Of a DNA stretch of 64,000 bases, positions 1-7,227 are shown piece after piece (the first letter of the stretch is position 1; the number at the start of each line of letters is the position of its first letter). The translations under genes and the position numbers were made by a program. The notes under the pieces were generated by a model, which made no database searches, was not told where the DNA came from, and saw only the letters and a list, made by a program, of their open reading frames with translations. Where the stretch lies: NCBI RefSeq assembly GCF_905200055.1, contig NZ_CAJKIS010000002.1, positions 1-64,000 of the forward strand, given 5' to 3'. This DNA comes from an uncultured Fusobacterium sp. Lineage in GTDB: Bacteria > Fusobacteriota > Fusobacteriia > Fusobacteriales > Fusobacteriaceae.

Positions 1-204
1 CTTAGTACAATATATGACTATGAAATCTTGAGAAGAGCTTTAGGAAGTGGAATTGAGAATACAAGTACTAGAGAAAATGCGATAACTAAGATTAGAAAGA
101 TATTAAATGGTATCCAACGGGAAAAGAATATAATAGTTATGGATACTTATACTGTTCTAATGAAAATGAGGGATACTATTATAAACTATAGACTTATAGA
201 TTAA
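1..204 (+). CDS. C-terminal fragment of an unidentified protein (cut by window edge)
   Basis: The frame is open from base 1 to a TAA at 202-204, giving the last 67 residues of a protein whose start lies outside the window. The tail is rich in Ile, Arg and Lys and ends in NYRLID. I do not recognise a family. A weak hairpin (212-239) follows the stop. The neighbouring repeats and the AlbA_2 gene suggest an accessory region, but nothing in the fragment shows its function. Confidence 0.5.
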   Translation, partial: LSTIYDYEILRRALGSGIENTSTRENAITKIRKILNGIQREKNIIVMDTYTVLMKMRDTIINYRLID

Positions 205-211
205 AATAGAG

Positions 212-239
212 AGAGAGCTGAGATTATACTTGGCTCTCT
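212..239 (+). terminator. Weak hairpin after the truncated gene
   Basis: AGAGAGCT at 212-219 can pair with GGCTCTCT at 232-239 around a 12-base loop. No long T run follows, so termination is uncertain. Confidence 0.3.
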
Positions 240-288
240 ATAAAAAGCTTTTATCTAACTGTTATAAAGGCTTTAAAGGCGTTTATAA

Positions 289-342
289 TCGATTTTAATT
301 TTATTAAACCATAAATAATGGTTTGAAGTGCCTTAAAATCGA
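289..342. repeat. Nested inverted repeats
   Basis: TCGATTTTAA at 289-298 pairs with TTAAAATCGA at 333-342. Inside it, AAACCAT at 306-312 pairs with ATGGTTT at 318-324. The structure lies in a 395-base gene-free stretch before the AlbA_2 gene. Such nested palindromes occur at replication or recombination sites and in structured RNAs. Nothing here decides between these. Confidence 0.5.
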
Positions 343-494
343 AATGGAGAGCTTATAGAGAGATCTTGAGCGTATAAAAATTGTCTTAAATTCAATGTTA
401 TAATATATTTTATAACAGGTGAAAAAGAGTTTTTTCTTATGATATATAAGGAACAGAAAAATAGTTATTGATTTTTAGCTAATTAAGTAAATTG

Positions 495-564
495 TGATAT
501 AATAAACACGTATAAACGCGTTTAAATAACTTTAATAAAAAATAAACACGTATAAACGCGTTTA
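495..564 (+). promoter_or_regulatory. Extended -10 promoter overlapped by a 24-bp direct repeat (likely operator)
   Basis: TGATATAAT at 495-503 is an extended -10 element, with no convincing -35. A 24-bp sequence containing AAACACGTATAAACGCGTTT occurs twice, at 501-524 and 541-564, with a 40-base period. The first copy overlaps the -10 and the second lies in the 5' leader. Each contains the perfect palindrome AAACGCGTTT. The placement suits an operator for a repressor, perhaps the downstream gene itself, but this is inference. Confidence 0.6.
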
Positions 565-599
565 TATGTTATAATATAAATAAAAAAGGGGTGATTAAT

Positions 600-2252
600 A
601 TGAGAGTAATTCCAATGAAAGAAAATTTAACTACTGAATTTAAAAGTGATAAAAAAAGATATCCAGATAATTTATTAATAGAAGAGCTTGTTGGAATGGC
701 TAATACTAAAGGTGGAGAACTGTACTTAGGAGTAGAGGATAATGGAGAGATAACAGGAGTTCATAAGGTTCATGAAGATATAAATGGACTTAAAGCTTTA
801 GTAGCAAATATGACAGTTCCATCATTAAGTGTAAGAGCAGAAATATTATACGAAGATGGAAAAAAAGTTTTAAAAATAGAAATTCCAATGAGTAGAAGTA
901 TAATTGCTACAACTTCTGGTAAATTATTAAAAAGAAGATTAAAAATAGATGGTAGCCCAGAGAATGTACCTATGTATCCTTATGAAATAAATACAAGATT
1001 ATCAGAACTTAGTTTATTGGATTTTTCAGGTCAAATATTATCAGGAGCTAAAATAGAAGATTTAGATCCAAATGAAAGAATAAGGTTAAAAAAAATTATA
1101 GAGTTAAGACATGGAGATAGCCTTTTATTAGAATTAGAAGATGAAGAGTTAGACAAGGCTCTTCAATTAGTAAAAGAAGAGAATGGACAATTATTTCCAA
1201 CTGTAACAGGAATGTTGCTTATTGGAAAAGAAAAGAGACTCATAGAATTAATGCCTACAGCAAAATCTGTATTTCAAGTTTTAGATGGAACTATTGTAAG
1301 AAAAAACGAGGAATTTTCAAAGCCATTATTAGAAACATTTGAAATCTTTGAAGAAAATTTCAAAGTATGGAATCCAGAAACTGAAATAGAGAATGGATTA
1401 TTTAGAATACCTGTTCCAGAATTTTCGTATAATGCCTTTAGAGAAGCATTAGTAAATGCTTTTTGCCATAGAGATTATTCAATGTTAGGAAGTGTTAGAT
1501 TAGCTATTACAGATGAAGGAATGACTATAAGTAGTCCTGGAGGATTTATAGATGGAGTAAATTTAAAAAATCTTTTGACAGTGGAACCTCATGGAAGAAA
1601 TCAAACATTGGCTAATGCTTTAAAAAGAATAGGACTAGCAGAAAGAACAGGAAGAGGAATAGATCGTATTTTTGAAGGATCTATAATTTATGGACGTCCA
1701 TGGCCTGATTATTCAGAATCTAGTACAACTATAGTAAAAGTATTTATTCAAAAGGCTAAACCTAATATACCTTTTTTAAGAATGATTTATGAAGCTGGAA
1801 AAAGAAATGGAAAAAGTTTATCAATCAATTCCCTATTGATTCTTTCGTTAATTGAATTTGAACGTAAAGTAACTTTACAAGGAATTATCCAAAAAATAAA
1901 CCTAACAGAAACTAGAATAAAAGCTAATATTAATAAATTGATAGAGGAAGGATTAATTGAGGAAATTGGCAGTAGAAAGAATAAAGAATATATACTAAGC
2001 AAAAGTGTGTACATGGAAAATAATAATTCTATTGGATATGTACGTCAAAGTGGGATAGATGCTATAAGACATGAAGAAATGGTTTTAAAGTTGGTTAAAG
2101 AAAGTAATAATGGAGTAAGAAGAGAGGAAGTTTCTGAATTACTTAACGTTTCAAAAGATAAAGCATATTTAGTACTAAAAAAATTAGTTGAGAGTAATAA
2201 AATAGAACTTATTGGAAAAGGAAGAGGAGCAAAATATTTTTATAAAAAGTAA
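600..2252 (+). CDS. AlbA_2 (Schlafen-type) domain / HATPase_c_4 putative regulator
   Basis: The protein has 550 residues. The N-terminal part, with TEFKSD, then ELVGMANTKGGELYLGVED, is the AlbA_2 nucleic-acid-binding domain formerly called AAA_4. The middle (about 275-370), with YNAFREALVNAFCHRDY and RTGRGIDRIFEG, matches the C-terminal HATPase_c_4-type module. Residues 400 onward look like two winged helices (TLQGIIQKINLTETRIKANI and VRREEVSELLNVSKDKAYLV). ATG 600 is preferred over GTG 591 because AAGGGGTG (586-593) lies at proper distance. Family members are generally treated as transcriptional regulators or RNA-binding proteins; the target is unknown. The direct repeats upstream may be its operator. 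In-frame decayed repeats follow its stop codon. Confidence 0.8.
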   Translation: MRVIPMKENLTTEFKSDKKRYPDNLLIEELVGMANTKGGELYLGVEDNGEITGVHKVHEDINGLKALVANMTVPSLSVRAEILYEDGKKVLKIEIPMSRSIIATTSGKLLKRRLKIDGSPENVPMYPYEINTRLSELSLLDFSGQILSGAKIEDLDPNERIRLKKIIELRHGDSLLLELEDEELDKALQLVKEENGQLFPTVTGMLLIGKEKRLIELMPTAKSVFQVLDGTIVRKNEEFSKPLLETFEIFEENFKVWNPETEIENGLFRIPVPEFSYNAFREALVNAFCHRDYSMLGSVRLAITDEGMTISSPGGFIDGVNLKNLLTVEPHGRNQTLANALKRIGLAERTGRGIDRIFEGSIIYGRPWPDYSESSTTIVKVFIQKAKPNIPFLRMIYEAGKRNGKSLSINSLLILSLIEFERKVTLQGIIQKINLTETRIKANINKLIEEGLIEEIGSRKNKEYILSKSVYMENNNSIGYVRQSGIDAIRHEEMVLKLVKESNNGVRREEVSELLNVSKDKAYLVLKKLVESNKIELIGKGRGAKYFYKK

Positions 2253-2273
2253 ATTACTTTTCATTACAAAAAA

Positions 2274-2411
2274 TGGTTAGGTGAAATTGTAAAATGATTA
2301 GGTGAAGAAGTCAAAAAATAGAAGTGTTTTCTATAATAACCTTAAATGCTGTTATTTATAATATAATAAAAATGAGCAACTTGATTAGGTCTTGTAAAAA
2401 AATGATTAGGT
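2274..2411 (+). repeat. Four 21-base-spaced repeats in frame with the upstream gene
   Basis: The core TGRTTAGGT occurs at 2274, 2295, 2382 and 2403. Spacing within each pair is exactly 21 bases (7 codons), and all four lie in the reading frame of the AlbA_2 gene that stops at 2252. Read through, the first pair gives KWLGEIVK-stop-LGEEVKK and the second gives LGLVKK-stop-LGNK. The first unit has TGG (Trp) where the other three have TGA. This resembles a lost C-terminal repeat tail. Confidence 0.55.
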
Positions 2412-2564
2412 AACAAATAAAAAAAGAACAAGCAGTGAAAAATCTAAATTTTTAATAGATATAAATTATAGAAAAATAAAATTAGAAAATTAAAGTAAAA
2501 ATTAGGGGTACGTTGTCACAGTTAGGTGCGCCACTTGGCTAAATTAAATATTTTAAGAATAGAT

Positions 2565-2595
2565 AGTCGTTTCAAATTAATGAAACGGCTTTTTT
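2565..2595 (+). terminator. Rho-independent terminator
   Basis: AGTCGTTTCA (2565-2574) pairs over ten bases with TGAAACGGCT (2581-2590), and T residues follow. It closes the gene-free stretch 2253-2700, which otherwise holds the repeats and a small GC-richer patch at 2503-2540 with no assigned role. Confidence 0.8.
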
Positions 2596-2602
2596 GTTTT
2601 TA

Positions 2603-2611
2603 TGATATACT
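2603..2611 (+). promoter_or_regulatory. Extended -10 promoter for the kinase/regulator pair
   Basis: TGATATACT is an extended -10 (TGN + TATACT) just after the terminator and about 105 bases before the kinase start. No clear -35 is visible. Confidence 0.45.
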
Positions 2612-2715
2612 ATATTTAAATAAAATAATTTTATTAGAACACTCTTAAAAGTATAAAAAACAATAAAAAAATTAAATGGAATTTAGAAAAAATAATTAGT
2701 TAAGAGGTGGATGCT

Positions 2716-4020
2716 ATGAAGGAGACATATTTACAAAGTTATCTTATTGAGAATTATATATTTATTGCAATGGTAATTGGTACATTTTTTGTAGCCTCTA
2801 TGAAGTCAGCAGTAGATAAATTTTTAAAAAGGCAACTTGTTATTAATATGTCTCTTCTTTTAATTCTATCAATAATAGAATTTTACTTAGATTATCATAA
2901 AAATCAAGTTTTAATAGGAAAAAATTTTATAATATTAAAATTGATTTATTATTCATTAAAACCTTTGATTATGGGGATAGTAGTAAGTGTAATGAAGCCT
3001 AAAAATAAATTTATTTATATTCCGGCAGTCTTAAATTTTCTATTTTATTGTAGTTTAATTTTAAATAATAGGTTATTTTCTTTTGATATTTTAAATAGTT
3101 TTGGAAGTGAACTTTGGAAACATGGCTACATTGTTACTAATTGGATATATTGGATTATTTTTCTTTTTGTATTGGATTTTAAATTTTATAGAAATACAAA
3201 AGCAAATCCTCTTTTAGCTTTTTTTGCTATACTGTGGTTGATGAGTGCAAGTATTATAGATGCTATAGGACTAAAAATGGGAATAATGAACCATACTTAT
3301 GCTGTAGTTTTTTTATTTTACTATCTTGTAGTGCATGTACAAATCTCTCAACAAATAAATGAGGAGAAGGAGATAAAATTAAAAGAGCAGAGAATGTCCT
3401 TGATGCTTTCACAGATACAGCCTCATTTTCTCTATAATACATTGAACACTATAACAGCTCTTTGTAGAATAAATCCAAAATTGGCAGAAGAAACAACAAT
3501 AAAATTTTCTAAATATCTGAGAGAAAATATGCATAATATGGGTAAAAATGATACTCAGCTTTTTTCTAAAGAATTGGAACATACAAATATATATCTTGAT
3601 ATAGAAAAACTAAGATTTGGTGACAGAGTAAAAGTTGAATATGATATAAAAACTGAGGACTTTAATATGCCAACCCTTACTCTGCAACCAATAGTAGAGA
3701 ATGCAGTTAAACATGGAATTTGTAATAAAGTTGAAGGTGGAACTATAAAGATTTCTACAGAGAAAAAAGGAAAGGATCATATAATAATAATTTCAGATAA
3801 TGGAATAGGATTTGAGATGAGAAAAGCATTGAATGATGGTAGAACTCATGTGGGAATACAAAATGTAAAGGAGAGATTGAAAACTATTGTTGATGCAGAG
3901 CTTGAAATTACAAGTTTTATAGGGATAGGAACAGTTGTAAAGATTATTATTCCTGGAAAGAAAAAATATATGAGATTGGAGAGTGGAAAAAGACGTGAAA
4001 TACTTAGTATTGGACGATGA
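2716..4020 (+). CDS. Membrane sensor histidine kinase, LytS/YehU type
   Basis: The 434-residue protein begins with about seven hydrophobic segments in residues 10-212, followed by a short basic coiled coil. A His_kinase domain follows, with QIQPHFLYNT; His at about 237 is the likely phospho-acceptor. The ATPase half has LQPIVENAVKHG (N box) and DNGIGF (G box). ATG 2716 is chosen because AGAGGTGG (2704-2710) is its Shine-Dalgarno; GTG 2707 lies inside that site. The response-regulator gene overlaps its end. The signal is unknown. The next transcription unit encodes an NhaC antiporter, suggesting ion or pH control, but that link is only positional. Confidence 0.85.
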   Translation: MKETYLQSYLIENYIFIAMVIGTFFVASMKSAVDKFLKRQLVINMSLLLILSIIEFYLDYHKNQVLIGKNFIILKLIYYSLKPLIMGIVVSVMKPKNKFIYIPAVLNFLFYCSLILNNRLFSFDILNSFGSELWKHGYIVTNWIYWIIFLFVLDFKFYRNTKANPLLAFFAILWLMSASIIDAIGLKMGIMNHTYAVVFLFYYLVVHVQISQQINEEKEIKLKEQRMSLMLSQIQPHFLYNTLNTITALCRINPKLAEETTIKFSKYLRENMHNMGKNDTQLFSKELEHTNIYLDIEKLRFGDRVKVEYDIKTEDFNMPTLTLQPIVENAVKHGICNKVEGGTIKISTEKKGKDHIIIISDNGIGFEMRKALNDGRTHVGIQNVKERLKTIVDAELEITSFIGIGTVVKIIIPGKKKYMRLESGKRREILSIGR

Positions 4021-4792
4021 GTTACTTGCAGGAGAATATTTAGCAACATTAATAAAAGAAGTTGATGAAAAAGCAGATGTGATAACAGTAAATAATCCTA
4101 TTAAAGCTTTAGAGCTTATTAAAGAATCTTTTGATGTATGCTTTATTGATATACAGATGCCAGGATTAAATGGGATAGAGTTTGCAAATGAACTTAAAAA
4201 ATTACATTCAAAAATTAATATAATATTTGTAACAGGATATTCAAACTATATGGGTGAAGCTTTTAAATTAGATGCAAGTGATTATATTATGAAACCAGCA
4301 AATGTAGAGCAAATACAACATGCACTTGAAAATCTTAGATATTCTGTATCTGAAAATATATCCCCAGAGAAAGAGAAAAGGATACAGATGACTTGTTTTG
4401 GAAATTTCGAAGTACTTATAGATGGAAATCCTGTAAAATTTAAATTTGAAAAAACTAAGGAACTACTGGCATATCTTGTTCATAGAAAAGGAGCAAGATG
4501 TAGTTCAAAGGAAGTTATTGCAAATTTATGGGAAGATGACGGGCATGATTCTTATTATAGAATGCTAAAAAAAGATTTGCAAGATGTCTTAAATAGCTTA
4601 GGATGTGGAGATATAATATATAGTGAAAGAGGAAAAATTGGACTTGCAAATTTACAGTGTATTCAGTGTGATTATTTTAAATGGATTGAAAATGCAGAAG
4701 AGGGAAGAAAATTGTATCATGGAGAGTATATGGAACAATATTCGTGGGGTAGTGAAACTAATGCTTTTTTAGATATGGATAAATATAAATGA
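3995..4792 (+). CDS. Response regulator with SARP-like DNA-binding output domain
   Basis: Residues 1-115 are a CheY receiver with the acidic pair DDE near the start and phospho-acceptor Asp at about 52 (CFIDIQMPG). From about 130 there is an OmpR-like winged helix (KTKELLAYLVHRKGARCSSK, then NLWEDDGHDSYYRMLKKDLQ) followed by a short partner segment. This is the layout of SARP-like regulators, not the LytTR domain usually paired with LytS kinases. GTG 3995 is favoured because GGAGAGTGG (3978-3986) sits 8 bases upstream; GTG 3983 in the same frame is too close. The gene overlaps the kinase gene by 26 bases, so the two are probably translationally coupled. Confidence 0.8.
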   Translation: MKYLVLDDELLAGEYLATLIKEVDEKADVITVNNPIKALELIKESFDVCFIDIQMPGLNGIEFANELKKLHSKINIIFVTGYSNYMGEAFKLDASDYIMKPANVEQIQHALENLRYSVSENISPEKEKRIQMTCFGNFEVLIDGNPVKFKFEKTKELLAYLVHRKGARCSSKEVIANLWEDDGHDSYYRMLKKDLQDVLNSLGCGDIIYSERGKIGLANLQCIQCDYFKWIENAEEGRKLYHGEYMEQYSWGSETNAFLDMDKYK

Positions 4793-4840
4793 TAATAAAT
4801 AGAAAAAAATGTTTGAAAAAAATAAAAATATTTCTAATCA

Positions 4841-4873
4841 TTGACACTTCTTTGACGGAGTAGGTGATATAGT
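4841..4873 (+). promoter_or_regulatory. Promoter before the NhaC gene
   Basis: TTGACA at 4841-4846 and the extended -10 TGATATAGT at 4865-4873 precede the antiporter. The 21-base spacer is long, so the extended -10 may do most of the work, or an activator such as the adjacent regulator may be needed. Confidence 0.5.
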
Positions 4874-4917
4874 AAAAATGTAATTATATAAATTATATTT
4901 TTAGGGGGGTATTTTTA

Positions 4918-6435
4918 ATGAGTGAAAGTAGTAAGGTTAGATTACCTAATAAGGTAGAGGCTATAATTCCAATTGTTTTTCTTTTAACAGTGATGATTAC
5001 AAACTATGCTTTAGGGTGGGGACTTGATCCACATATTCCTGTAACTCTTTCATGTGGAGTTGCTATGATTATTGGAAAATTATGTGGATATGATTATAAA
5101 GATATGCTTGCAGCAGGACTTGAAGCTGTTAATCAATCTTTAGAAGCAATAATTATAATCCTTCTTGTAGGATGTTTAATAGGATCATTTACAGCATGTG
5201 GAACTATTCCAGCAGTTGTATATTATGGATTAAAACTTCTTACACCAGCTATATTTCTTCCTTTTGTAACAATTCTTTGTGCAGTTGTTGGAATTGCTCT
5301 TGGATCAGCTTGGACTGTAACAGCAACATTAGGAATTGCATTTATGGCAATAGGAACAACAATGGGATTAAATCCAGCACTTATAGCAGGTGCTATCCTT
5401 TCTGGAGCATGCTGTGGAGATAAATTTTCACCACTTTCTGACTCAACAAATCTAGCTGCTGGTTCTGCACAAACAGGACTTTTTGATCATGTGGCAGCTA
5501 TGGTAACTACAACTTTTCCTAGTTTAGTTATAGCTGTAATTTTATATACATTCTTTTCACTTTCAAAAATAGGAACATATGATCCTTCATTAGCAACTGA
5601 ATTATCAAGTGCAATATTAGATCATTATACATATATGAGTCCAATTCTACTTATTCCTATTTTACTGATAGTAGTAGTAGCAGTAATAAAAATGCCAGCT
5701 ATTCCTTCAGTAGTTTTACTTTCATTACTTGGATGTATATTTGCTATAATATTCCAAGGAACTGGAATTGCTGATTGTATTAAGATACTTCATTATGGTT
5801 ATGAAGCTGAATCTAGTAATGCTCTATTTTATAAACTTGTAAATAGAGGTGGAATGGATAGTATGCTTTGGACTAATAACCTTGTAATTGTTGCTGTTGC
5901 ATTTGGTGGAATACTTCAAAAAATAGGTTCAGTAGAGTCATTACTTGGTGGATTGATAAAGAAAGTAAAAACTCCATTCCAATTAGTTCTTGTTACAATT
6001 GCAACTGGGGTATTCTGTATTACAACTATGTGTGACCAATATTTAGGATTGATAATTCCAGCATCAATGTATAAAGATAATTATGATGAGATGGGACTTG
6101 GTAGAAATATGCTTTCAAGAACTCTTGAAGATGGTGGAACTTTATGGTCACCACTTGTTCCGTGGTCATCATGTGGAGCATATCATGCAGCAGTACTTGG
6201 AGTACCAACACTTGCATATTTACCATATTGTTTTATGAATATAATAAATCCTATCTATGCAATTGTTACTTTAAGTTGGGGTGGAAATATTCTATATGCT
6301 GATGGATCAAGAACAAACTTATTTGGTAAATTAAAGAAAGGTCGTGGACCTGCTCAAGCTCCAGAAAAAGCATATGAAAAAGCTATGAAAGCTCTTGCTA
6401 GAATAAGAAATTCTGAAGGAGCAAAAGCATTATAA
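4918..6435 (+). CDS. nhaC: Na+/H+ antiporter, NhaC family
   Basis: The 505-residue polytopic inner-membrane protein has the NhaC signature region GACCGDKFSPLSDSTNLA (about 160-178) and a second conserved block with DQYLGLIIPASMY and EDGGTLWSPLVPWSSCG (about 370-422). Family members exchange protons for Na+ (MleN also carries malate/lactate); the exact substrate cannot be read from sequence. The ribosome binding site TAGGGGGG is strong. It lies 125 bases after the kinase/response-regulator pair and has its own likely promoter. It is distinct from the two NhaC-family genes near 23-26 kb. Confidence 0.85.
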   Translation: MSESSKVRLPNKVEAIIPIVFLLTVMITNYALGWGLDPHIPVTLSCGVAMIIGKLCGYDYKDMLAAGLEAVNQSLEAIIIILLVGCLIGSFTACGTIPAVVYYGLKLLTPAIFLPFVTILCAVVGIALGSAWTVTATLGIAFMAIGTTMGLNPALIAGAILSGACCGDKFSPLSDSTNLAAGSAQTGLFDHVAAMVTTTFPSLVIAVILYTFFSLSKIGTYDPSLATELSSAILDHYTYMSPILLIPILLIVVVAVIKMPAIPSVVLLSLLGCIFAIIFQGTGIADCIKILHYGYEAESSNALFYKLVNRGGMDSMLWTNNLVIVAVAFGGILQKIGSVESLLGGLIKKVKTPFQLVLVTIATGVFCITTMCDQYLGLIIPASMYKDNYDEMGLGRNMLSRTLEDGGTLWSPLVPWSSCGAYHAAVLGVPTLAYLPYCFMNIINPIYAIVTLSWGGNILYADGSRTNLFGKLKKGRGPAQAPEKAYEKAMKALARIRNSEGAKAL

Positions 6436-6461
6436 ATATTAAGATTTTAAAGTGAGGAAAT

Positions 6462-6887
6462 ATGATGGAATATTATGGAATTATGCCAGAACGAAAATTA
6501 TGGGTAAAAGTTGCAGTTGTAATATTTGCTATCTACACTATTTATAGTTCAATTGCAAATCGTAATCTATTTTATTTACCCTTTGGAGTTATTATGATTT
6601 TTGCAACTTTTTCAAATAGAAAACATATAATTTCACAAGAGGGAGTAGATATCCTCTATACAATTTGTGGGGCTCAATTTCATAATAGTTGGAGTTGGAA
6701 TGAGATAGAGAATATTCATACTGATTCAATTACTTCAAAACCAAATGTAGAACTACATTTTGGAAAGGGTATGATAGGAAGAAGATTTATTCTATCAAAA
6801 GAGAATAGTGAAGAGGTACTAACTCTTGCTAAAAAAATGAACTCAAAGATTTATATTTCTGAGGTAAATAGAAAAAATAGAGAATAA
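6462..6887 (+). CDS. Small membrane protein with a PH-like soluble domain
   Basis: The 141-residue protein has two hydrophobic segments (about 12-28 and 34-46) followed by a beta-rich part with SWNEIENIHTDS, VELHFGKGMIGRRFILS and a C-terminal helix. This is the pattern of bacterial PH-like/YcxB-type membrane proteins. It starts 27 bases after the antiporter stop with GAGG upstream, so it is probably cotranscribed with it. Function is unknown. Confidence 0.65.
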   Translation: MMEYYGIMPERKLWVKVAVVIFAIYTIYSSIANRNLFYLPFGVIMIFATFSNRKHIISQEGVDILYTICGAQFHNSWSWNEIENIHTDSITSKPNVELHFGKGMIGRRFILSKENSEEVLTLAKKMNSKIYISEVNRKNRE

Positions 6888-7035
6888 ATATAAGAAAATT
6901 TATGAATGAATTAAAATTTTCAATGGAATATGATAAAAATATAAAGCTTAATAAAACTTATGATAAAATATGAGAAAGAGTTTTGTGAAATATTTCAAGG
7001 AAGAATAATTATGGATATATAAAATAAAAATTTAA

Positions 7036-7075
7036 AAAGAGATGGAGATATTAAAATATTTCTATTTCTTTTTTA
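7036..7075 (+). terminator. Rho-independent terminator
   Basis: A 17-base stem allowing G-T pairs (7036-7052 with 7055-7071) is followed by T residues. It lies in the gene-free stretch 6888-7227, where only a 23-codon open frame at 6903 with no supporting evidence was seen. Confidence 0.7.
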
Positions 7076-7227
7076 TTTTGTTATTTATTAAATAAATTCT
7101 ATAGTAAAAAAATGAATAAAACTATATCAGTTTATACATTTATTTAACTAAGTTAGTGTTTTTTAATATTGCTTTTTTTTCGATTTTAAGATAAAATATA
7201 TTGAAAAACTTAAAAGGGAGAGGTTTT

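Noticed and set aside
501..564. CRISPR array
   Set aside because: There are only two repeat copies, separated by 16 bases, and no cas genes in the window.
2274..2411. TGA read as tryptophan after the AlbA_2 gene
   Set aside because: The upstream TAA would still end translation, and TGA serves as a normal stop for other genes here, such as the leader cistron at 24882. Decay of a repeat tail is simpler.
2503..2543. Small structured RNA in the GC-richer patch
   Set aside because: The only stem (GCCA/TGGC) would have a 2-base loop, and no promoter or terminator pairs with it.
6903..6974. 23-codon peptide in the gap before the GGDEF gene
   Set aside because: There is no ribosome binding site or promoter, and composition is no different from surrounding AT-rich DNA.
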